Source: Pseudomonas rhizophila
Lineage (GTDB): Bacteria > Pseudomonadota > Gammaproteobacteria > Pseudomonadales > Pseudomonadaceae
Length of the DNA stretch: 64,000 nt
Reading direction: 5' to 3'
NCBI RefSeq assembly: GCF_003033885.1
Contig: NZ_CP024081.1
Location: 2,911,462-2,975,461 of the forward strand
The notes under the pieces: model-generated
The model's database searches: none
The model's input: the letters and a program-made list of their open reading frames with translations, nothing else
What the model was told of the DNA's origin: nothing
In this document: positions 1 through 8,383 of the stretch, piece by piece
How the letters are laid out: each line of letters begins with the position of its first letter
Numbering within the stretch: position 1 is the first letter of the stretch
Translations under genes and position numbers: made by a program

Positions 1-839
1 TTGATCAGGCGTGCCGACTGGATGTCGGTGATCAGCCGATGACTGTCGGGGTAGGCGACTGTATTGCCCTGGGGGTCGAGCAGCACAATTTCGGTGCCGG
101 CGGTCACCCTGTGCTTGGCCAGGGTCTGGGACAGGGACGCCAGGGTCAGGTCGGCAGCGATGACCGCCTGTTCGCCACTGCGCCGGGCGAGGGTGGTGCC
201 CAGGTTTTGGGTGGAGAAGAATACGTAGGGTTCGGTGGTGATTTGCTCGGCGCTTCCCAGCGCGCTGCGAAACCAGCCTCGGTTGCGTGGATCGTAGGAT
301 TCGTCGGCAATGTCCTGACGGCTGACGAGCGTCAGGCTCTGGTCGTAGAACAGCGACTGGGCACGAACCTGGCCGGGGGTAGCTGTCCTATCCACGGTCC
401 AGACCTGGTAGGCCGCGTTGGCCGGTGCTTTCAGCGCGGTCTTCAGGGCTTCGGTACGCAAGGGACGGACCATCAGGAAGTCGCCATTGCTGTCGCCCAG
501 GTACAGCGACGCCAGGTTCGGGTTGTCCCGCAGCGCCTGGCTGAAGGGGGCGAGCAGGGCCAGGCGCTGAGCGATCCTGGGTTCACGTGTCGCCGGGTAA
601 TCGGCTAGCAGGCCCAACAGGTGGCGGATGGGTTCATAGGTGTCATACAAATCCAGGCGTACGTCCTGCTCGATGCGGTTGAACAGTTTTTCACTGCTGG
701 ACAGGATGATTTGTGTGGTTTGGTGATAGTTGAAAATGCCTAGCACCACACCGGTCAGCAGCAGGAGCAACGTAAACATCACGCTGATGTGTACGTGCAA
801 GGGGAACCGGCGTTGTTGCGGACGCGGTGCGCTGGGCAT
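1..839 (-). CDS. cache-domain membrane sensor, N-terminal part only
   Basis: This gene runs off the left edge, so only the first 279 codons are visible. The ATG at 839 has a GGAG eight bases upstream. Residues 18-38 form a membrane anchor, followed by a long periplasmic region with the look of a double-cache sensor (Tyr-rich middle, RGWF, PYVFFST and TLAKHRVTAGTE segments). Such N-termini in Pseudomonas usually precede HAMP and a diguanylate cyclase, HD-GYP, adenylate cyclase or kinase output, but the output lies outside the window. It follows the hybrid kinase gene on the same strand after a 117-base gap. The sensor assignment is fairly safe; the output type is unknown. Confidence 0.75.
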   Translation of the reverse strand, partial: MPSAPRPQQRRFPLHVHISVMFTLLLLLTGVVLGIFNYHQTTQIILSSSEKLFNRIEQDVRLDLYDTYEPIRHLLGLLADYPATREPRIAQRLALLAPFSQALRDNPNLASLYLGDSNGDFLMVRPLRTEALKTALKAPANAAYQVWTVDRTATPGQVRAQSLFYDQSLTLVSRQDIADESYDPRNRGWFRSALGSAEQITTEPYVFFSTQNLGTTLARRSGEQAVIAADLTLASLSQTLAKHRVTAGTEIVLLDPQGNTVAYPDSHRLITDIQSARLI

Positions 840-956
840 TGCAGTCACTCCAAGTGTTGATGGGCGTTCCCAACTCATTCCCTGCCGCGCCGGGGGAAAC
901 CAATCGAGAACGCCCCTGGTGCGCACTGCTGAGCGATCAGCATAGTAAACGCTGGA

Positions 957-3900
957 TTATTTTGCCTTGGCGATCTCTGTTTCCAGGGCGCGCTCCAGTT
1001 CGGTCATGGCCTGGTCGAGCGCCTCGGTACATTCGCCAATGGGTTGCGCACCCTGTGCCTGGTGGCAGGCGTGTTCCAGCGCCTCACATCTTTGTATCAA
1101 CGAGGTCGCCTGCACGATTCGGGCGACGCCTTTTATTTTGTGCGCGGCCTCGGTCAGTGCCTGTCGGTCCCCACTGCGGGCAATATCGAGCAACTCCCGG
1201 CGGTCCGAGCGATTGCTGCTGAGCAGTTCTTCCAACAGGCGCCGGATGGACAAGGGGTTGCCACCGGTCAAGGTCTGCAGGCTTTGCACATTGAAAGCCT
1301 TGGGCCGGCTGGTGGATCTGACTGTTTTCATCCATTGGCTCAGGGCGCTCAGGCTGATCGGTTTGAACAGGCAGTCGTCCATTCCGGCGTCCCGGCAGCG
1401 TTGTTTTTCCTCCGGTTGTGCGTTGGCGGTAAACCCCAGGATGGTGCAGCGCGGCAGTTCGCGTTCGCACTCATGGCGACGAATCGAACTGGCCAGTTCG
1501 TAGCCACTCATGATGGGCATGTTGCAATCGGCGATGACCAGGTCGAAATCCCCTTCATGCCAGGCTTTGAGTCCTTGTGCGCCATCATGGGCGACCTGAT
1601 GGTGATGACCCAGGTACTCCAGTTGTTGCGACATCAACAAGCGATTGGCCGGATGGTCATCCACGACCAGAACGCTCAAGGCGGCCGTGGCCGTTTCAAC
1701 GACAGGTTCCGGGGGCACGCAAACCGTGGTGGTCGGCAGGGTAGTCAGTTGCAGTGAAATCTGGACCCGGGTGCCGATGCCCGGCTCACTGCTCATGTGC
1801 AGACTGCCGCCCATCATCTGACACAGGTTGCGACTGATCACCAGGCCAAGTCCTGCGCCCGTTCGCGCCATCCGGCCGGTGTTGTCGACCTGGGAAAACG
1901 GCTCGAACAGACGTTGCAGGTCTGCCGCACTGATGCCGATGCCGCTGTCGCTGACCTCCAGTTGCATGTGCAGGGTGTCATCCGGGGCGGCCGGAGACAG
2001 TTGGACCTTGATTTGAACTTGACCCTGTTCGATAAATTTGAGGGCATTGCTGATCAGGTTCGAGAGCACCTGTTTGAATCGCAAGGGATCTATCAGGACG
2101 TCCGGGTTGCCTTCGGCCGGGTCGAACAGCAGCGACAATGCCAGGTTCTTCTGTCGAGCAACGCCTTCGAAAACCCGTATGACCGATTGCAGCAAGGCCC
2201 TGAGATTGACCCGCTCGGGCGCCAGGCTCAGGTGACCTGACTCGATCCGTGCAATGTCCAGGATGTCGCCGATCAGCTCGAGCATGCCGGAAGCCGATTC
2301 GTACGCCACTTCTATGGTCGAACGGTCCAGATGGCCCTTGTCGGCATGTTTCAAAGCCAGCTCCAGCATGCCGATCACCGCGTTCATGGGGGTGCGGATC
2401 TCATGGCTCATGGTCGCCAGGAACGTGCTTTTGGCGCGGTTCGCATTGTCGGCCCGCTCCTTGGCGGCGCGCAGTTCGTCGAACAACTGGCGTCGTTCGC
2501 TGATGTCGATCCAGCCGCCAATGATGCCCTGTACTTCGGCGTTTGAGTTGCGATAGGGGAGAATCCAATGGTAGATGGTCAGCTTGTCAGCCCCGATATG
2601 TAACGGGCGATCCAGGACCAGCGGAGTGCCTTCGGCCATGACCCGCTGATAGTCCGCCTGGTACTCCTGCGCTTCGAAAGCATTGCTCATGGACCCAGGC
2701 ATGACGTTCTTGCCGATGACTTCTTCGCGTTTCACGTTGAACGTCTGCAAGTAACTGTCATTGCAACTTTGCAGGAAACCGTTGCGATCTCTGACGTAGA
2801 TCGGGTGAGGGGTGCCGTTGAGCAGTGAGTGCATGAACTCAAGCTGGTCATTGAGGGCCAGCTCCGCCCGTTGACGTTGCCTGATCTGGCGCTGCATGTA
2901 GGCATTCCATGCCAGCGACAGCAGCAACAAGAGGCCGACGCCGGCGACGATCTGAAAAAACAGGCGGTTATAGGTGCGCCACACGTGTTCCGATGCCGAC
3001 ACGTAACCTCGCCAACGATTATTGATCACGCCCAGTTCGTCCGGGTCGATGCTGGTGAGGGCTTTGTCGAGAATGGAGTTCAGCTCCACGGCGTCTTTGG
3101 CAGTGGCCAACGAGAACATGGCCTGGCGGGTTCCTACGGTGCTGCTGATTTGCAAGGTGTCTCGCAACGAGTGCGACGAGATGAAGTAGTTGGCCATGAC
3201 CAGAGAGTTCACGCTGCCATCGATCTGGCCCTTGGCGAGCATTTCAACGGCATGGAGAGGGTCGTCGGTTTCGATGATCTTGATGTCCGGATACTGGCTG
3301 CGTAGCCATTCAATGACCGGATTGCCTTGAGTGATGGCCAGGCTTCGGTCGCCGAACTGGTCGAGGGTGGCCGGGGTGTCGGCTTGCTTGCGGGTTAGCA
3401 GGACGAATGAGCTGTCGACGTAGGGGCGGCTGAACTTCAACTGTTGCTGCCGCGCGCTGCTCGGCAAAAGCGCTGCAATCATGTCGGCCTGACCGTTCAG
3501 GACCGCGGCAATCATTTCGCTGTCATTCTGAGTGCGTTGGATCTCCAGGCGGATGCCGGTGCGCAACCGGATCAGCTCCAGCAGGTCGGCACTGATGCCG
3601 CGAAAGTCACCATCGGAGTCGAAAAAAGTGAAGGGCGCCGCGGTTTCGTTGACCACGACTCGCACCACCGGGTGCCGTGCCAGCCAGCGTTGCTCCCGGG
3701 CGGTCAGTTGTATCTTGTGTTCCGTGAGATACAAGTCGCTGCCAGCGCTCCAGCGTTTGGAAATGGCCGCTTGCTCGGTGATGGAAATCTGGTTCAGCGT
3801 GGCATTGATGGCCTCCAGCAGCCGGGTATCGTGACTTCGAACCGCGAAACCGAATCCATAGGACTCATGCTTGCCGAAGCTGGCCATGCGGATGTTGCTC

Positions 3901-4592
3901 AGGTAACCCTTGCTGATCATGTAGTGGGTGGAAATGGTATCGCCGAGAAAGACATCCGCCTGGCCGAAAGCGACGGCGTTTATGGCGTTCTGGTAGGAGG
4001 GGTAGGTGCTGATGATTGCCTTGGGGTAAAGCTTTTCGATTTCCCGCAGCGGCAGGTAGTGATAAACCATGCTCAGCCGCAATCCCTGGAGATCTTCGGT
4101 CAGGGAACGGCTTTCATTCGTCCGGGTGACGAGAACGGGCTGGTCCACTGCATAAGGGGTCGATAGCACAATGCCGGGGGTGCGAGCTTCGAAACCATTG
4201 GCGGTGCCGAGCAGGTCGATTTTTCCATTCTTGAGGGCAGCAATGGCCTCGTCCCGGGAAGCGAAACGCAAAACCCGCATTGGCAGACCGATCGCCCTGG
4301 CGATGACGCCGGCGTAGTCGGCAGTCATGCCCTCGTAGTCTTGCCCGCTGGTGGACAGATCGAAGGGCGGATAATCAGGGGCAGACGTTCCCAGTACCAA
4401 TTCCTGCCGGTCCTGTAACAGGCTACGGTGAGCGTCATCCAGCAGGACCTCGACATGAGCCGCCGTCGAACGACCCAAAAGCGTGTAGTGCTCGGGCGTG
4501 CCCGGCGTCGCCATGAGGACGTGCGCATATAACCCCGCGCTTAATAGCAGGAGGCATCTACTTATGCATTTGAGCATCCGGTCTTTTCTCAC
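957..4592 (-). CDS. BvgS/EvgS-type unorthodox hybrid sensor histidine kinase
   Basis: An inner-membrane phosphorelay kinase of about 1211 residues. In order: a signal peptide, two periplasmic substrate-binding (SBP_bac_3, Venus-flytrap) domains at about 48-280 and 300-520, one membrane helix at about 542-562, a PAS domain (about 580-700), HisKA with MSHEIRTPMN (His near 729), HATPase with NLISNALKF and GAGLGLVIS, a receiver domain (VVDDH, phospho-Asp near 1021 in ADCNMP), and a C-terminal HPt domain (AAHKIKG, near 1152). This layout matches BvgS and EvgS. The start is a GTG that overlaps the upstream regulator stop in GTGA; an ATG at 4577 (MLKCIS) is an alternative that leaves a better signal peptide. 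The ligand and targets are unknown. Confidence 0.93.
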   Translation of the reverse strand: MRKDRMLKCISRCLLLLSAGLYAHVLMATPGTPEHYTLLGRSTAAHVEVLLDDAHRSLLQDRQELVLGTSAPDYPPFDLSTSGQDYEGMTADYAGVIARAIGLPMRVLRFASRDEAIAALKNGKIDLLGTANGFEARTPGIVLSTPYAVDQPVLVTRTNESRSLTEDLQGLRLSMVYHYLPLREIEKLYPKAIISTYPSYQNAINAVAFGQADVFLGDTISTHYMISKGYLSNIRMASFGKHESYGFGFAVRSHDTRLLEAINATLNQISITEQAAISKRWSAGSDLYLTEHKIQLTAREQRWLARHPVVRVVVNETAAPFTFFDSDGDFRGISADLLELIRLRTGIRLEIQRTQNDSEMIAAVLNGQADMIAALLPSSARQQQLKFSRPYVDSSFVLLTRKQADTPATLDQFGDRSLAITQGNPVIEWLRSQYPDIKIIETDDPLHAVEMLAKGQIDGSVNSLVMANYFISSHSLRDTLQISSTVGTRQAMFSLATAKDAVELNSILDKALTSIDPDELGVINNRWRGYVSASEHVWRTYNRLFFQIVAGVGLLLLLSLAWNAYMQRQIRQRQRAELALNDQLEFMHSLLNGTPHPIYVRDRNGFLQSCNDSYLQTFNVKREEVIGKNVMPGSMSNAFEAQEYQADYQRVMAEGTPLVLDRPLHIGADKLTIYHWILPYRNSNAEVQGIIGGWIDISERRQLFDELRAAKERADNANRAKSTFLATMSHEIRTPMNAVIGMLELALKHADKGHLDRSTIEVAYESASGMLELIGDILDIARIESGHLSLAPERVNLRALLQSVIRVFEGVARQKNLALSLLFDPAEGNPDVLIDPLRFKQVLSNLISNALKFIEQGQVQIKVQLSPAAPDDTLHMQLEVSDSGIGISAADLQRLFEPFSQVDNTGRMARTGAGLGLVISRNLCQMMGGSLHMSSEPGIGTRVQISLQLTTLPTTTVCVPPEPVVETATAALSVLVVDDHPANRLLMSQQLEYLGHHHQVAHDGAQGLKAWHEGDFDLVIADCNMPIMSGYELASSIRRHECERELPRCTILGFTANAQPEEKQRCRDAGMDDCLFKPISLSALSQWMKTVRSTSRPKAFNVQSLQTLTGGNPLSIRRLLEELLSSNRSDRRELLDIARSGDRQALTEAAHKIKGVARIVQATSLIQRCEALEHACHQAQGAQPIGECTEALDQAMTELERALETEIAKAK

Positions 4593-5215
4593 ACCAGCGC
4601 GTTGCGCTTCGCCATTTCAATCAGTTCTACCAGGGACTTGACCTTGAGTTTTTGCATCAATCTTTTTTTGTAAGTGCTGACGGTCTTATTGCTGAGAAAC
4701 ATACCTTTGGCTATTTCCTTATTGGTACGGCCCTGAGCAAAAAGTTGCAGCACCATCAACTCTCGGTCATTGACACTTTTGAACAGATCCAGCTCTATGC
4801 TGCGAGGATCATCCTGGCGGACCGGGTTCAGTGCCTGGCTGGGGAAATAGTTATAACCGGACAAAACGGCCTTGATTGCGCTGACCAGTTCGCTGAGGTC
4901 TTCCTGTTTACAAACGTATCCCGAGGCACCGGATTGCATGCACCGGATACCGAAAAGCGTTGGGGACTGAGCGGTGAGCACCAATGTTTTAAGGGGCGTG
5001 GTCATGGCGTTGAACCGTGAGAGAATTTCCAGCCCGTCAAGCCTGGGGATGCTGATGTCCAGAATGACCAGGTCCGGCATGCATTCGCGCACCATTTGCA
5101 TCGCATCCACACCGTTGTCAGTTTCCCCTACGACTTTATAGCCCTCATGCTCCAGGAGCATGCGAACGGCGAGGCGGATGACCGGGTGGTCGTCGACAAT
5201 GAAAACGGAGTTCAT
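4589..5215 (-). CDS. NarL/FixJ-family response regulator (BvgA/EvgA type)
   Basis: A 208-residue DNA-binding regulator with an N-terminal receiver (IVDDHP, phospho-acceptor Asp53 in VILDIS, Lys in CKQED) and a C-terminal LuxR-type helix-turn-helix (ELMVLQLFAQGRTNKEIAKG, then NKTVSTYKKRLM). Its stop overlaps the start of the hybrid kinase by four bases, so the two are co-translated and very likely form one phosphorelay, with the kinase HPt domain as phosphodonor. It is the first gene of the pair, so promoter control would sit in the AT-rich space beyond 5215. Overlap and domain pairing are seen; the regulon cannot be told from here. Confidence 0.93.
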   Translation of the reverse strand: MNSVFIVDDHPVIRLAVRMLLEHEGYKVVGETDNGVDAMQMVRECMPDLVILDISIPRLDGLEILSRFNAMTTPLKTLVLTAQSPTLFGIRCMQSGASGYVCKQEDLSELVSAIKAVLSGYNYFPSQALNPVRQDDPRSIELDLFKSVNDRELMVLQLFAQGRTNKEIAKGMFLSNKTVSTYKKRLMQKLKVKSLVELIEMAKRNALV

Positions 5216-5593
5216 GAATAAAGTCCCTACGAGCTTAATAAAGCGCGCACCTTAGCCCAGTTAATGCCGGGGTCGTATGAGGAGACAGGCATACATATTC
5301 AATTTCAGAAGTTTCCTACAAAAAAAGAGGCGGGGTACTACGATGTGATTGGGTTTTTAGTAGGTGAATGAACTAGGAAGGGGAATTATTGCCCGTTTTG
5401 AAGGGGAGATTTCTTTCAAGATGTTGTTTATACAAACAAATAGAGGAAGGGTTTTATTCAGTATTAAATGGCAGGCCATCGACTTTTCAGAAACGAGTAC
5501 GACGCTTCATTGCCGTTTACCCCGCCCCGAGGGGCGGGCCTGCCAAACCTCCATGACTGTGCCTTCGCATCCAGGCTTGCCGCCGACGCCCTC
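5216..5593. other. AT-rich intergenic region with an interrupted inverted repeat
   Basis: This 378-base gap between the BvgA-like gene and the end of dgt is visibly richer in A and T than its surroundings, most of all between about 5290 and 5480. It must hold the promoter of the two-component operon. CCTACAAAAA at 5315-5324 and TTTTTAGTAGG at 5354-5364 are near-complementary arms that could be regulator half-sites. CCCGCCCC and GGGGCGGG around 5521-5538 form a GC-rich hairpin beyond the dgt stop, but no T-run follows. The one plus-strand reading frame here (5364-5624) has no recognisable features. Confidence 0.5.
5315..5364. promoter_or_regulatory. interrupted inverted repeat, candidate autoregulatory site
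   Basis: The arms TTCCTACAAAAA (ending near 5324) and TTTTTAGTAGGTGAA (from 5354) are complementary apart from one inserted A. They lie 100-150 bases upstream of the BvgA-like start. NarL/BvgA-type regulators bind paired inverted heptamers, so autoregulation is a reasonable but untested idea. Confidence 0.3.
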
Positions 5594-6922
5594 TCATTGG
5601 CGAGTACGGCCCGTCATCTCCTGAGCCATTTCGCTGGCGTAGCTGTCAGTCATCCCGGCGATAAAATCGATCATCCGCAAGAATGCACCATGCAACGAAC
5701 CGTTCGGATCGGGCGCGTTGTTACCCAGCAGGTCGAGAATTCGCCGATTCTTGAACGAAGGCGTGCGACCGCCATGTTGCTCCAGGGCGGCGCCGCAAAA
5801 TCCGTTGAGCAGGATTTCCAGCGTGGTGTAGGCGCCGATCTCATGCAGGGTCTTGCGCTTGTCCTGGAAGATCTTCTTGCGCGCCATGTCCTTGGCATTC
5901 AATACGCAACGTTTGGCTGGGCCATGCATGTGTTCCACCAGGTCCCCTGGCAGCGTACCGGCCAGCAACGCTTGCTGCTGCTCGACGAAAGCCCTGGCTG
6001 CGGCGTTGGTCAGATGTTCGATGGCCTTGCCCCGCAGGATCGCCAGTTTGCGTCTTCGCGAGTCCAGTGGTCCAAGTTGACGGTAAGTGTCCGGGAGATC
6101 GTCGCCCACCAGGTCCAGAAGCAGCGACTCCACTTGCGGGTATTCCAGCAGCTCCATTTCCACGCCGTCTTCCAGGTCGATCAGCGCGTAGCAGATGTCA
6201 TCGGCGGCTTCCATCAGGTAAACGAGCGGATGCCGTGCCCAGCGCTGGTCTTCGAGCTGAGGCAGGCCGAGCTTGTGGGCGATCTGTTCCAGCAACGGCA
6301 GTTCGCTCTGGTAGCAACCGAACTTGTGCTTCTTGTAGCCCAGGGAATCCGCGTGACGGGCGGTCCAGGGGTATTTGAGGTAAGTACCGAGGGTGGCATA
6401 GGTCAACCGCGTACCACCGTCGAACTGGTGATATTCAAGCTGGGTGAGCACCCGGAACCCCTGGGCGTTGCCTTCGAAATTGAGAAAGTCGTTGCGCTCG
6501 GCCTCGGTCATGGCGTCGAGCCAACCGCGGCCTGCGGCCTGCTGAAACCAACAGCGGATGGCGTCTTCACCGGAATGACCGAATGGCGGGTTGCCGATGT
6601 CATGGGCCAGGCAGGCCGATTGCACCACCATGCCCAGGTCACTTGGCTCGCACCACTCAGGCAGGGCGCTGCGGATGGTTTCTCCCACGCGCATGCCCAG
6701 GGAGCGTCCGACGCAACTGACTTCCAGCGAATGGGTCAGGCGTGTGTGGATGTGGTCGTTGCTGGAGACCGGATGCACCTGGGTCTTGCGTCCCAGGCGC
6801 CGGAACGCGCCGGAAAAAATGATGCGGTCATGGTCTTTGTGGAACGGGCTGCGGCCCAACTCTTCCGGGCTATGCAGCGTTTTTCCGAGGCGCTCGCGAG
6901 TCAGCAGGGTGTGCCAATCCAA
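5594..6922 (-). CDS. dgt: deoxyguanosinetriphosphate triphosphohydrolase
   Basis: Dgt hydrolyses dGTP to deoxyguanosine and triphosphate in the cytoplasm. The protein carries the HD-superfamily metal site: [10 protein letters not shown], then [16 protein letters not shown] with the HD pair, plus the conserved early block [22 protein letters not shown] place the start at a TTG at 6922, giving 442 residues beginning (M)[17 protein letters not shown] lies nine bases upstream, and the length agrees with the roughly 443-residue Pseudomonas enzymes. The frame stays open to 6985, but that extension (MRGAPRTAK...) has no family support. It lies 84 bases after the YqjK-like gene on the same strand and may be read from its promoter. 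Confidence 0.94.
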   Translation of the reverse strand: MDWHTLLTRERLGKTLHSPEELGRSPFHKDHDRIIFSGAFRRLGRKTQVHPVSSNDHIHTRLTHSLEVSCVGRSLGMRVGETIRSALPEWCEPSDLGMVVQSACLAHDIGNPPFGHSGEDAIRCWFQQAAGRGWLDAMTEAERNDFLNFEGNAQGFRVLTQLEYHQFDGGTRLTYATLGTYLKYPWTARHADSLGYKKHKFGCYQSELPLLEQIAHKLGLPQLEDQRWARHPLVYLMEAADDICYALIDLEDGVEMELLEYPQVESLLLDLVGDDLPDTYRQLGPLDSRRRKLAILRGKAIEHLTNAAARAFVEQQQALLAGTLPGDLVEHMHGPAKRCVLNAKDMARKKIFQDKRKTLHEIGAYTTLEILLNGFCGAALEQHGGRTPSFKNRRILDLLGNNAPDPNGSLHGAFLRMIDFIAGMTDSYASEMAQEMTGRTRQ

Positions 6923-7006
6923 GGCTGGTTGCTCCGTTTGATAAGGTCGATGTCCTAGCTTCGCGGTTCGCGGGGCACCTCGCAAGGCCTATAGGCTATT
7001 GCTGCG

Positions 7007-7342
7007 TCAGGGTTTGCGCACACTTTTGGCCAGCTTGATGAGCGGCAGCAGGGTCGTTGCCAGCCGGATCAGTCCCGTCAGGCTGCTGGTGCGGCCGCTA
7101 CGGGTCCGTTTGCCGGTGAGAAAACCGAGCAAGGACACCGCCGCCACGCCCCAGAGCGGGGCGTGCTTGATGCCGAAGCCCTCGTGCCAACTCTGCGTGA
7201 AACCGCGCACCCGCTGCAGAGGTTGCAACAGTTGACGGGTTTCCTGGCGGATTTCCTGTCGGTGCATTTCCATGCGCAGACGTACCAGCGCCTTGCGCAT
7301 TTCCTGGCGTGTCCGGGCTTGAGGAATATCAGGCAGGCTCAT
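7007..7342 (-). CDS. YqjK-like small basic protein, third gene of YqjD cassette
   Basis: A 111-residue protein, strongly basic and helical in its first half (RTRQEMRKALVRLRMEMHRQEIRQE), with hydrophobic stretches at about 65-75 and 88-103. I recognise no domain for certain. Its position as the third gene after an ElaB/YqjD-type and a YqjE-type gene, and the four-base ATGA overlap with the YqjE stop, suggest the YqjK role in the yqjDEK arrangement of enterobacteria. It probably acts at the inner membrane. The similarity is mainly positional, so the family name is tentative. Confidence 0.65.
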   Translation of the reverse strand: MSLPDIPQARTRQEMRKALVRLRMEMHRQEIRQETRQLLQPLQRVRGFTQSWHEGFGIKHAPLWGVAAVSLLGFLTGKRTRSGRTSSLTGLIRLATTLLPLIKLAKSVRKP

Positions 7343-7731
7343 GGCAACAGGCGCTCCCGGTCGTTGGCCAATTCTTCCAAAGTGGCATGGAAAGGGGAGG
7401 ACTCGTCATAGATCGCTGCCTTGAGTCGCAGGCCGCAGAACAGGGCGGCCAGCAGATAAAACAGGCACAAGCCAATAATCCCCGCCAGACGATAGGTATC
7501 CCATACCAGGATCAGTACCAGCGCCGACAGCCCCACCAGTAGCAACAACGCAAATACCAGCGCCAGCCCGGCGAACAACAACAGGCTGACTGTGCGTGCT
7601 TTCTGTTCCTGCAATTCGATGCCGAACAATTCGACATGACTGTGCAGCAAGCCAAGGAACGCGGCGCCCAGGCGGCGTGCTGTAGGTTGTGTGCCCGCTT
7701 CGGACGAGCCGGATTCGTCAATGCCCATCAT
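7339..7731 (-). CDS. YqjE/phage-holin-superfamily membrane protein
   Basis: A membrane protein of about 130 residues. Residues about 20-45 (RRLGAAFLGLLHSHVELFGI) are amphipathic and are followed by two strong membrane helices, SLLLFAGLALVFALLLLVGL and a second ending IIGLCLFYLLAALFCGL. This matches the PF07332-type YqjE family. The start is one of two consecutive ATG codons at 7731 and 7728. The first shares its A with the TAA of the preceding DUF883 gene (TAATG), which implies translational coupling. Upstream codons in this frame overlap the DUF883 gene and are not used. The molecular function of the family is unclear. Confidence 0.82.
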   Translation of the reverse strand: MMGIDESGSSEAGTQPTARRLGAAFLGLLHSHVELFGIELQEQKARTVSLLLFAGLALVFALLLLVGLSALVLILVWDTYRLAGIIGLCLFYLLAALFCGLRLKAAIYDESSPFHATLEELANDRERLLP

Positions 7732-8045
7732 TAGCGCCGTGTCGCCAGCAGGCCGATCAGAAAGCCCACGCCCGCGGCGATGCCGACGGATTGCCAAGGA
7801 TTGGCCTGAACGTATTCCTCGGTGGCGATCACCGCCGCCTGGCCGCGCTCACGCACCGAGTCTTCGGTCAACTTCAGGGTCTCGCGGGCGCGCAGAAGGG
7901 TTTCATGGATCTGACTGCGCAGCTCATCGGCCTGGTCGCCAGCCAGTGTCGCGGTGTGATCCAACAGCCGTTCGGTGTCGCTGACCAGCGTCTGAAAATC
8001 TTCCATCAGGATTTCTTGAGCAGTCTTTGCCTGGGTTCTGGCCAT
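7731..8045 (-). CDS. DUF883 (ElaB/YqjD) family membrane-anchored protein
   Basis: A protein of 104 residues with a long helical N-terminal part (TLVSDTERLLDHTATLAGDQ) and a C-terminal anchor (QSVGIAAGVGFLIGLLATRR). The glycine-rich anchor followed by RR is the DUF883 signature. In E. coli, relatives (YqjD, ElaB, YgaM) tether ribosomes to the inner membrane in stationary phase. The start is the ATG at 8045 with GGAG nine bases upstream; codons upstream to 8093 are unlikely to be used. It heads the cassette, and a sequence resembling an AlgU-type promoter precedes it. Confidence 0.9.
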   Translation of the reverse strand: MARTQAKTAQEILMEDFQTLVSDTERLLDHTATLAGDQADELRSQIHETLLRARETLKLTEDSVRERGQAAVIATEEYVQANPWQSVGIAAGVGFLIGLLATRR

Positions 8046-8077
8046 GGGGGGAATCTCCGTAAGTGACGTCTGAAGCG

Positions 8078-8105
8078 TTCGAGTATGAGCCATACCGGAA
8101 GGTTC
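8078..8105 (-). promoter_or_regulatory. candidate AlgU (sigma-22) type promoter for the DUF883 cassette
   Basis: On the minus strand GAACCT (8105-8100), seventeen bases, then TCGAA (8082-8078) resemble the AlgU consensus GAACTT-N16/17-TCTGA. The -10 element ends about 32 bases before the ATG at 8045. DUF883 proteins are typical stress and stationary-phase products, which fits. Two mismatches keep this tentative. Confidence 0.35.
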
Positions 8106-8116
8106 AGTGAAACTGA

Positions 8117-8133
8117 CTGGTACAACTTTTGCT
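8117..8133 (+). promoter_or_regulatory. sigma-54 promoter for the ammonium transporter
   Basis: CTGGTACAACTTTTGCT has the -24 GG (8119-8120) and -12 GC (8131-8132) exactly ten bases apart, plus the TTTTGCT typical of the -12 element. Only the C at TGGCAC is changed. It lies about 250 bases before the transporter ATG on the same strand. NtrC/RpoN control is the usual mode for amtB-type genes, so I infer induction under nitrogen limitation. Confidence 0.6.
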
Positions 8134-8383
8134 CAGGGTTTTGCCATGTACTGGTGCGTCCCCCTGCGCCTGTGCGCTGAAGCTGGGCGTCAGCCCGCAA
8201 AACCTTAACCCAGAAAAACAAAATCCGCGAAGCACTCCAAGCGCAACACCGCATTGTCGATTTTTTGTGCACTCATTCGGTTCATCGGTTTTTCGGTAGT
8301 CAGATGAGATGTCTCGACTTGGTGCGTCGTCTGGGCGGGCGAACCGGTTTGGTGCTTTTTTCAACTTTTCAGGTCTGCCAACC

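Larger units (their letters stand above)
8046..8383. other. divergent intergenic region between the DUF883 cassette and the ammonium transporter
   Basis: A gap of 338 bases between divergent genes. It holds the AlgU-like sequence on the minus strand and a sigma-54-type promoter on the plus strand, only 12 bases apart. Frames reading through it on either strand (for example 8104-8568 minus) have no protein character. TTGGTGC and GGTTTGGTGC near 8318-8360 resemble NtrC half-sites, but they lie downstream of the promoter. Confidence 0.5.

Noticed and set aside
5364..5624. 86-codon plus-strand frame in the AT-rich gap
   Set aside because: No ribosome site of note, no recognisable composition or domain, and it runs into the dgt gene end.
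5468..6958. 496-codon plus-strand frame opposite dgt
   Set aside because: Shadow of dgt, whose HD motifs are intact on the other strand.
8318..8362. NtrC-like half-sites (TTGGTGC) before the ammonium transporter
   Set aside because: They lie downstream of the sigma-54 promoter and lack proper inverted partners.
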